Assembly (NCBI RefSeq): GCF_027409185.1
Contig: NC_084471.1
Span: forward strand, 9,900,035 to 9,964,034
Source: Cynocephalus volans
Lineage: Eukaryota > Chordata > Mammalia > Dermoptera > Cynocephalidae
DNA length: 64,000 nt
Reading direction: 5' to 3'
Shown here: positions 56,493 through 64,000 of the stretch, piece by piece
Numbering within the stretch: position 1 is the first letter of the stretch
Layout of the letters: each line of letters starts with the position of its first letter
Translations under genes and position numbers: made by a program
Notes under the pieces: model-generated
The model's database searches: none
What the model was told of the DNA's origin: nothing
What the model saw: the letters and a program-made list of their open reading frames with translations, nothing else

Positions 56493-56946
56493 GTAGGCAG
56501 TTGAATTGTGTTCCCCAAAAGGATATGTCCAAGTACTAATCTCTGGTTCCTATGAATGTAACCTTATTTAGAGATAGGGTTATTTGCAGATGTAATTAAG
56601 GATCTGGAGATGAGATCATCTTTGATTTATGGTGGGCCCTAAATCCAATGACTGGTATCTTAGAAAGGAAAGAAATATTGGAGACACAGAAACACAGGGA
56701 AGGAGGTCAAGTGAAGACAGAGACAGTGATTGTTGTGATGCAGCCACCAGCTAAGGAATGCCTGGAGCTACCAGAAGCTCAAAGAGGCAAGGATAGATTG
56801 TCCCCTAGAGACTTTGGGATAGTGTGGCCCTACTGACACTTTGATTTCAGACTTCAGGCCTCCAGAACTATGAGAGAATAAATTTCTGTTGTTTTAAGCC
56901 ACCATGAATGTGGTAATTTGATATGGCAACCACAGGGAATTAATAC
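56493..56946 (+). repeat. MaLR LTR, MLT1-like, plus strand
   Basis: 'ggcagttgaattgtgttccccaaaagg', 'aaccttatttagagatagggt', 'ggtgggccctaaatccaatgactgg', 'ttcaggcctccagaactatgagagaataaatttctgttgttttaagccacc' and the terminal 'gaattaatacag'. Confidence 0.8.
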
Positions 56947-56949
56947 AGT

Positions 56950-57690
56950 GCTACTTTGGTTGCAAGCCACAGAAATATAACTAAAACCAGCAAAAGGTAA
57001 AAGGATGGTTTATTGAAAGAATTCAGGAGTAGTTGACAGGGTGAAAGAGCTCTAGAAACCAGGCTGCTCTGGGGTCCTCAGGGATTGAACCTGAGAACTC
57101 ATACGAATTACATGCTTTCACAGTCTTCCCACTCCCTTCTGTCTGTCCATATCTGCTTCTTTCTACACGTTAGCTTTGCTTGCTCAGACTTTGCCACATG
57201 GGGAGGGACATGGATTTTGGCAGCTCTAGTGTCCCAACAATATATAGATTTTGAGGGAGAAGAGAGAAGATTTTCCTTTCTGAGGGAAGGGCTCGGGTTG
57301 GCTTGGCTTGATCACATGTCCCTCTCAAGACCAATCTCTGTGGCCAAGTGAATGGGCACTTAAATGGGCCAGAACCAGGTCATGAGCCCTCCCTGTGGCA
57401 ACGGGCATGAGTTAATAGGATTGGCAGTGCCCCCAAGGACACACAGTTGGAAAAGGGAAGTGGCAAGTCCCCAAAGGAGGAGGGAGCAGGGTGTGCTGGG
57501 AACACAAAACCAAGAGAAACCCAGGCCACCCAGTTTCCTCTGTTGGACCCTGTGAGCCTTGAGCACAAGGTCTGTGGTTCTTATTCTAGTGTCAGGCACA
57601 GTACCTATGGGAGCCAGTGGATCCTCAGCACAGCTCAGGTCCCCCGCTCCAGCCTGGTACCCCCATTTAGACATCTGCATGGTACCCTGC
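56950..57690. other. unassigned, no gene seen
   Basis: 57000-57060 resembles a mirrored LTR-like phrase ('aaaaggatggtttattgaaag'). Otherwise nothing recognised. Open frames of about 120 codons at 57360-57780 occur on both strands and are unlikely to code. Confidence 0.35.
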
Positions 57691-57900
57691 ACTTTTACTT
57701 CATAGCTGTTATCTCGATTGTAATTAGACATTTATTTATTTGTGTAAGTGTCTGCTACTGTCTTTCCCTCTCTAGATTATAAGTCCCATAGAGACAGAGA
57801 CCATGGCTGTCTTATTCTTCGCTGTATCTCCTGTGCCTAGCTCAATGCCTGGCACATGATAGGCATTCACTAAATGTTGGGTGAATGAATGAACAATACA
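57690..57900 (+). repeat. L2 3' end, plus strand
   Basis: 'cacttttacttcatagctgttatc', 'gattataagtcccatagagacagagacc', 'gtgcctagctcaatgcctggcacatgataggcattcactaaatgttgggtgaatgaatgaac'. Confidence 0.85.
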
Positions 57901-58189
57901 GGAATATATGTGAGAGCCCTGGCACAGAGGTAGGCAGAGGGGAGGAGAGAACAAGTGACATTGTCCATACTTCCCCCACTCAAGGCTCCACTCAGCCCCA
58001 CCACTTCCCGATCATCAGCCTGGCAGCAATGGCAGTGGTGCCCATGAGCTGGCAATGGGCTGACCTGGGCTGCGAGGCAACCGAGAGGCCACATCAGGCT
58101 CCTGATTGTGAGAAAGATGCATGAGATCACCTGTAGGGACAGGATTCATCATAAGGATTCGCAGAAATCCCAAAGAGCATGGGAAAGCA

Positions 58190-58560
58190 GCTCAGATGAA
58201 ATTCTGACACATGCTACAACATGGCTGAACCTTAAAAACATTATGCTTCCTGAAATAAGCCAGACACAGAAGGGCGAATCCTGTATGATTCCACTTAGAT
58301 GAGGCACCTAGAATAAATAGTCAGATTCATACAGACAGAAAGTAGAATGGGGGGTTCCCCGGGGACAGGGGGAGGAAGGAATGGGGACTTAATGTCCTAT
58401 AGGCACACAGTTTCAGTTTGGGAAGATGACAAAGTTCTGGAGACAGATGGTGGTGATGGTTGCACAATAATGTGAACGTCCTTAGTGCCACTGAACTATA
58501 CACTTAAAAAATGGCTAAAATGGTAACAATTTGAAAATGTTTCACAGTTTAAAAAAAAAC
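58190..58560 (+). mobile_element. L1 3' end, plus strand
   Basis: 'gacacatgctacaacatggctgaacc', 'gacacagaagggcgaatcctgtatgattccacttag', 'gaaagtagaatggggggttcc', 'cactgaactatacacttaaaaaatggc'. Confidence 0.8.
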
Positions 58561-59065
58561 AACTATCAAATACAGTCATTCAGCTCAAGAGCTTTTAGTA
58601 AGATTTCAAAAAACCTAATATAATTTATATTCTTATAAATTGCAGTTGTGTTGTATGTTCAGTTAAATATGTTTTCTTAACAAAACATGAAGAAACTAAA
58701 ACCACGACCACCACTCTGGGCCCCAGAGATTCCAAGACATCAGGCCACATGGAGATCTGGGGCAGCAGTGTCACATCTTTGGAGGACCAGATCAAGGTAA
58801 GTCACCTGCCTTCCCTGTGGGCACCTGACTCTGTGCTTTCCGAGAGAGAATCTGATATATATTTTTTTCCCTGCATCAAGTATTAGGAATTCATACTGGA
58901 AACCAAGTCACCTCAGACCATAAGTACTGGCCTGAGGAACCTGTGACCAGGGGAGCAGGGCTTGGCTTCACTTGCCAGAAATTGTAAGAGTTGCACAAAC
59001 TGCTTAAGGTCTATTTTCCCGAAAAGGGGGCTGTGTGATTTTTGACATGGATGCCAAGACAACCG
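58561..59065. other. unassigned; orphan splice-donor-like site at 58797
   Basis: The sequence ends an open frame from ATG 58749 with 'gaccagatcaag' followed by GTAAGT at 58797. No partner exon is visible, so this is noted only. Confidence 0.25.
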
Positions 59066-59074
59066 GTGGAGAAA

Positions 59075-60630
59075 AGAATAGGATTTTCAGCAAATGATGC
59101 TGGGAAAACTGGATATCCACCTGCAAAAAAAATTAAGTTGGACCCCTACCTCATATCATATACAAAAATTAACTCAAAATCGATCATAGACCTAAATGTA
59201 AGAACTAAAACTATAAACCTCTTAGAAGAAAATATAGAGATAAACCTTTGGTTAGGCATAGCCTTCTCAGATATGACACCAAAGGCACAAGCAACAATGA
59301 AATTAGATTTATTAAAAATTTAAAACCTTTATGCTTCAAAGGACACCCTCAAGAGAGTGAAAAGACAACCCACAGAATGGGAGAAAATATGTGCAATCCA
59401 TATATTTGAGAAAGGACTTGTGTCCAGAATATATAAAGAACTCTTACAACTCAATAATGGAAAGACAATTTTATTTATTTATTTATTTATTTATTTACAT
59501 TTACTTACTTACTTACTTACTTTTATTTATTTATTCATTCATTCATTCATTCATTCACTCATTCATTTATGGCAGCTGGCCAAATAATTTAAAAATGAAC
59601 AAAGGATCTGAATAGACATTTCTCCAATGAAGACATACAAATGGTCAATAAGCACATGAAAAGATGTTCAACATCATTAGCCACTGGGGAAATGCAAGTC
59701 AAACCACAATAAGGAATAATAAGAAGTGTAATCTATGCCACTGAATTGTACACTTAGGAATAAAGTGATAAATATTGTTATGCATTTGTACCACAAATTT
59801 TAAAAAGCAACAAGATACTACTTCATACCCACTAGGATGGCTATACCACAAATGACAGATAACAAGAGTTGACAAGGACGTGGAGAAATTGGAATCTTCA
59901 TACATTGTTGGTGGGATTGTAAAATGGCACAGCCACTTTGGGAAACAGTTTGGCAGTTCCTCAAAATGTTAAACATAGAGTTACCACGTGATGCAGCAAT
60001 TCTACTCCTAGGTATATAACCAAGAGAAATGGAAACATGTGCCCATACAAAAACTCGTAATGTTCATAACAGCATTATTCATAACAGACAGAAGGTGAAA
60101 ACAACCCAAATGCCCATCTATTGAACGGATTTTAAAAATGGCACATCCATACAACAGAGTATTATTCATCCATAAAAAAGAATAAAGTACTGAAATATGC
60201 TACAGCATGGATGATCTTGACGTCATTATTCTAAGTCAAAGAAGCCAGTCTCACAAAGTCCACATGTTATGATTCTATCTAATGAAATGTCCAGAATAGG
60301 CAAATCTATAGACATAAAAAGTTAATTAGTGGTTGCCTAGGGCTAGGAGGAAAGTAGGGGTGGGTGAAAGGGAGTGACTACTAACGTGTAGAAGTTCTTT
60401 TACAAGATGATGAAAATGTTCTAAAATGTATTGTGGTAATGGTTGTTTCATTCTGTGAATATATTAAAAGCCATTGAATTGTACACTTAGTTTGCTTGGT
60501 TTTGGTGGCTGGCTGGTACAGGGATTGAATCCTGGACCTTGGTGTTATCAGCACCACGCTCTAACCAACTGAGCTAATCAGCCAGCCATGAATTGTGCAC
60601 TTTAAAAGGATGCATATTACAGTATGTGAA
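59075..60630 (+). mobile_element. L1 ORF2 3' fragment and 3'UTR, plus strand, with nested insertions
   Basis: 'gcaaatgatgctgggaaaactggatatcc', 'gatatgacaccaaaggcacaagc', 'gaaaagacaacccacagaatgggag', 'acattgttggtgggattgtaaaatggc', 'attgaattgtacactt'. A TTTA/TTAC/TTCA tetranucleotide tract lies at 59468-59565. A small second L1 3'-end piece ('gccactgaattgtacacttag') sits at about 59712-59812. A SINE interrupts the 3' end. Confidence 0.85.
60489..60588 (-). mobile_element. tRNA-Ile-like SINE (monomer), minus strand
   Basis: On the minus strand: GGCTGGCTGATTAGCTCAGT, 'tggttagagcgtggtgctgataacaccaaggtccagg', 'attcaatccctgtaccagcc'. This is very close to tRNA-Ile across the A-box and anticodon arm. 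Flanks TGAATTGTACACTT (60475) and TGAATTGTGCACTT (60589) are a 13/14 target duplication. Confidence 0.93.
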
Positions 60631-60659
60631 TTATATCTCAACAAATCTGTATTTAAGGG

Positions 60660-61075
60660 GGTCTTAAATGCAGTCTCCTCTCCAGTCCTCTAGGGAAAAT
60701 GGCCAACTCTGAACATTCATCTCCTACCCTTGTCTCCCTTTTTGCCTTGACTCCTGGGAACCTCATCCAGCTACATGTTGTCAACCATTTGGAGGATCTT
60801 GGAGCTGCCAATTGGGAACCACTTTGAACATTTTTTGCTGAAACGAGCTTCCTGGGAACACTCCCAGCCTCTGAATGCAGCATGAAGTTGGGTTTCAACT
60901 GGTTCTGCTGACAACATCAGAGTCAGTAACTTGGATGAATCCACATCTTGGCTCTGCAGCTGACATGTTGTGTCATCCGGTAAGTCTCTGTCCTGCTCGG
61001 TGCCAAACGGTAACTGGAGTAAAATGAGACTGCCTTGGGATTCTGCTTGCTGTGGGTTTTTTTTTTTTCTTAAGG
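60660..61075. other. intergenic, no gene seen
   Basis: No repeat assigned; a T-run lies at 61059-61069. Confidence 0.4.
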
Positions 61076-61079
61076 CAAG

Positions 61080-61300
61080 ATTATAGCAACTAACGTTTGT
61101 ACAGCCTTTTTACATATGTGCCTTATCCCAGCTGACTCCATGTGACAGATATGATCCCTAGTGACAGATGTGGGGACAGAAGAGCAGAGAGTTGGGTGAC
61201 TTTCCCAGAGCCATCCAGCTGGCACAGTGGAGCTGGGCCTCAAGCCCAGACCTTCTGCATTTCTGACTCCAGATTCTGCATTCCTTCCTCTCCACGGGGC
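61080..61300 (+). repeat. MIR SINE
   Basis: 'ttatagcaactaacgtttgtacagcctttttacatatgtgccttatcc', 'gacagaagagcagagagttgggtgactttcccagagcc', 'gctggcacagtggagctgggcctcaagcccagaccttctg'. Confidence 0.85.
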
Positions 61301-61624
61301 TTTCCTGTGATGAGACTTTCTTCCTACTTCCAAAATGCTGATGCCCAGGAAATTTAATTAACTTTCAGCGGGTCTCAACCCGTTTTCAGCCCTTGGAAAC
61401 AGCCCCTCTATGGCCATCTCTCTTTGGCCATTTGCCCGCTGGTGGTCAAATTTGCCCACTGGTGGTGGCTCCCTCCCCACTTTAGTTCCGCAGCATCTGG
61501 TTCTGAGTTCACTCGACAGAACAGGGCTGGGCTGGCTTGCCCTGTGACACTGAGTAAATGTTTGCAGAAAGGACTGAGGCAGGGCAGAATGAGAACCTAG
61601 TTCCTTTTAGAACTAACTTTTTAC

Positions 61625-62425
61625 TATGGCACAGTAAGGATCCTGGCATGATCTGGCCTTCGCCCACCTGTCAGGCCTCTTCTGCCACCTTCTCCTATTT
61701 CTGCCCTATGCCCAGGGTCATACTTGAATATCTTAGCATTGCCAGAAAGAGCTGCATGCTCCTATAATTTGTGCACAAGACGACCCCTCGTCAGCTGTTC
61801 TTCAAGATGCTGCAGAATGCCTTTCTCCTTCAGGAGCTCCCCCTGCCTGCGTTCTGCTCCCTACCCTGTCCTGCACCTAGCACGGCACATACTGCGGTAG
61901 ATGCGTTGCTGCCTCCCAGGTTGCGTTACCTGGTTGGTCATCCATCCTCCAGTTGCTGTGAGTGTTGGGTCTAATGATTCACAGCTGCCCCCAGCTATCC
62001 CCTATGTGTAGCACTGATTTTGGCTGACAGGAGCCTCCTTGCCAGAAAGGTTACCACCAACGCCTCCCCATCAGCCTGCATCCAAAGCTTGAAAGGAGGG
62101 AGGATAGGCCAGTCCCTTTGCTTGCAGAGGAACTCCTCTGTGGTGCAGCCCTGCTCCACGCCCCCCCCACCCCTCCGGACGAAGCCAAGGCTACACTTGA
62201 CCTGACACCTGGCTCAGCAATTTCTCCTTCACTCACCTGCTTCACTTCCTGTCCTACAAGTATCTTCCGTCCATAAACCTCAACACCCATATCCCTGCCT
62301 CCGCTAAGGCACTAGCGCATTCCACGGCTGTTTCCCAGACTAGACTCGGTCCTATTTATTTTTGTGTCCACACTTCCCGGTTGGGAGCCTGGCACAGGGA
62401 AGGTGCTCCACGTTGAATTCGGTCC
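61625..62425 (+). repeat. L2 fragments, plus strand
   Basis: 'ggcatgatctggccttcgcccacctgtcaggcctcttctgcc' opens it, and the L2-type 3' end 'tcccggttgggagcctggcacagggaaggtgctc' closes it. The middle (61,900-62,330) is too diverged to be sure. Confidence 0.5.
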
Positions 62426-62689
62426 AGCTTGAGTGGTTCTGCACGGTCCTCCGTTTCCTCTCCTGTCCTCTGGGATCCCCTCCTAACCATGCCTCCTCTG
62501 TTCTCCCCCTACCCACTAAGCGACAAAGAGATGAGTTTGGCAAGTCCCGAGGGATCAACATGCAGGCTGGGGTGGGGAGGGCAGGAGGCGGATCTGGCCA
62601 ATCCCCCAAGGCCCCCTGTCCTGCTCCTGGAAACTTCGGTTTGAAAGACACGGAAGCGCAGAGCTGGCGCAGGGCCTGAAGGGAAGGGC

Positions 62690-63270
62690 CGGGGTGGCCG
62701 CAGGGCGGAGCTCACGATGGCGAGGGGCGTGGGGCGGTGGCAGCCGGGAGCGCAGCCCGGGTCTCGGCTGCCTGGGCGGGCGGCCATGTCTCTCGCCCCC
62801 ACTCCCTCGGGGCGCATGCGCACGTCACAGCGGGGGGGGGGGGCCCCCGCCGGCTCACGCAGGCGCCGGGTCAGCGCAGGGTCAGCGTCGTGCGGCCGGC
62901 CCGGGGGCCGCGAGGCTGCGCAGGTTGACGGGCCGGCGAGGCGGTGAGCTCTGGTCGGGAGCGCTCGACCGGCCGCGCCCGCGCTCACCTCGCCGCGCTC
63001 CCCGAAGCCCGCCCAGGAGGCACGTCCGCCGCTCCTGCCGCCCCGCACCCGCCACGGCCCCGCAAGGCACGGGGGAGAACGGTCGTAAAGTACCGGGTGT
63101 GACCACGCTGATTGGCCCAGGGCTGGGCGTGTGACTTGTCAGAGCCAATGAGAGGCATCGAGACTCAGGCTAAACATTCTGGAACGAAGATACCCGTTCT
63201 TTTGTGCTGGACTCAAAGCCCCGGCGAGACGGGCCGGAGCAGCTGGCGCTCGCTCGCTGCGGTGGGGAAC
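62690..63270. promoter_or_regulatory. CpG-island promoter, candidate MRTFA (MKL1) first-exon promoter
   Basis: The only dense CpG cluster in the window. It contains a near-consensus NRF1 site (GGCGCATGCGCA, 62811-62822) joined to a CRE-like ACGTCA (62822-62827), GC boxes, CCAAT at 62598 and 63145, and inverted CCAAT (ATTGG) at 63111. A plus-strand splice donor GAGGCG|GTGAGC follows 62943. A minus-strand donor CGAG|GTGAGC lies at 62989/62988. In human, MRTFA is the divergent neighbour upstream of MCHR1, so gene order suggests this is its promoter with a non-coding first exon. No MRTFA coding sequence is in view. Confidence 0.65.
62840..62943 (+). other. candidate non-coding first exon (plus strand)
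   Basis: GC-rich sequence ending in a good donor, GGCGAGGCG followed by GTGAGC, within the CpG island. The 5' limit is not visible and is set arbitrarily downstream of the NRF1/CRE cluster. If real it would splice to an exon beyond the window. Confidence 0.35.
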
Positions 63271-64000
63271 CTGAGCCTGAAGCCAACCTGCAGAACAGAG
63301 AGAAATGGTGGGAGACTGAGTCCTGCATCCAGCCATCCCCGAAGCTGGGATAATCCCTGTACAATACAGAAGTGCAGGCTTCCGTGGCTCAGCGTACTTC
63401 TTTTGCTTGTCACTCAGTTTTCTGTGACTTGCGGTTGAAAGAATCCCAGTCAATACCAGTATTTACTACCACATTTAACTAATCCTAAAGCATAGTTTTG
63501 TTTTCATTTTAACATCTCTGAGATTAGGAGTGCATCTTACAATTAATGGCAACATCCTGTAGAGCCATCGTTGTGAATTTGAGAAACAGAATATTCGGGG
63601 GTTGTCTTCAACTGAGTTAGGGGTACTGTTGGTACTGCATGTACTGCATTTAGTGCTATTTAAAATGTCTTCAGAAGATTATATTGTGAGTCAGCACTTG
63701 GATAAAAAGTGATTAGAGACAAAGGCAGGGTTACTGAGCAAAAGGGAGTGAAGTTACTGTTAGTGAAATGACTTTTCTGTGTAGGAATGACTGCCCATTT
63801 CTTACAAAACAACAAGAAGTGCTTTATACAACCTAAGATAGGAAGTTACCCACAAGTAGAAGTTGTGTTACATTTTGTTCCTGAGATAGTGGTAAAAAAT
63901 GGCCTGTGTATCATACACCACACAATGCAACTGAAGGCAGAAGAGATTGTGGAATCTCAGAAGAGATGAGAGGAATTTTAAAGCGAGGGGACTATTAAGA
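63271..64000. other. downstream of CpG island, presumed intron 1
   Basis: Becomes A/T-rich after 63430. A 60-codon frame at 63787-63969 has no recognisable homology. No exon borders seen. Confidence 0.35.

Noticed and set aside
60489-60588. Genuine tRNA-Ile gene
   Set aside because: The tRNA-like body lacks a clean acceptor stem pair, has an A-rich tail (on minus) and target duplications, and several similar copies occur; it is a SINE.
63787-63969. 60-codon frame after the CpG island, considered as an MRTFA exon
   Set aside because: No similarity to RPEL or other MRTFA domains and no acceptor/donor pair fits; left as presumed intron.
1-64000. CRISPR arrays, operons, bacterial insertion sequences or phage genes
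   Set aside because: None present; all features are those of a mammalian nuclear genome, and the tandem repeats lack the regular spacer layout.

Overview
The window is mammalian nuclear DNA: sparse genes, an intron with GT/AG borders, one CpG island, and dense interspersed repeats (L1, L2, MIR, MaLR and ERV-L fossils, tRNA-derived SINEs, microsatellites). The young SINEs look like tRNA-Ile and come in a monomer and a dimer form. I know that pattern from colugos (Dermoptera, CYN SINEs), so a colugo is my best guess at the organism. This is inference from memory of the family, not a database match.

One protein-coding gene is certain: the melanin-concentrating hormone receptor MCHR1 on the minus strand. 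It has two coding exons (35546-35465 and 34209-33230) that encode 353 residues, the usual mammalian length. A CpG island at about 62,690-63,270, 27 kb upstream of MCHR1 and carrying splice-donor sites on both strands, sits where the first exon of MRTFA (MKL1) would be expected, because in human MRTFA lies head-to-head with MCHR1. That assignment rests on gene order only. No other active gene was found. SLC25A17, the human neighbour on the other side, is not reached.

Layout. 1-5 kb: MIR, an MLT1-like LTR, minisatellites. 5-13 kb: an old minus-strand L1 carrying a 5S rRNA-derived insertion, a palindromic MITE, an MST-like LTR, an old L1 with nested SINEs, L2, and a triple nest at 11.5-12.3 kb. 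13-20 kb: two truncated young L1 3' ends, both with a double poly(A) tail, and a truncated copy of a VNTR-bearing element. 20-26 kb: L2, MIR and MLT1 relics. 26.4-28.6 kb: a complete, target-site-duplicated, VNTR-bearing non-autonomous element built from L1 5'UTR, an ORF2 scrap and 3'UTR. 28.6-32 kb: old L1 and an unidentified 3'-UTR-like retrocopy. 32.3-36 kb: MCHR1. 36-46 kb: L2, SINEs, ERV-L remnants and a near full-length but dead L1 (39,040-44,743). 46-62 kb: L2, ERV-L pol relic, L1 fragments, SINEs. 62-64 kb: CpG-island promoter and the start of the presumed next gene.

The strongest candidate for something little described is the L1-derived VNTR element. Two copies share the same internal deletion, which implies a propagating non-autonomous family rather than a one-off rearrangement. 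It is analogous in design, not in sequence, to the hominoid SVA and LAVA elements. Boundaries of old repeats are approximate, and family names were assigned by eye.
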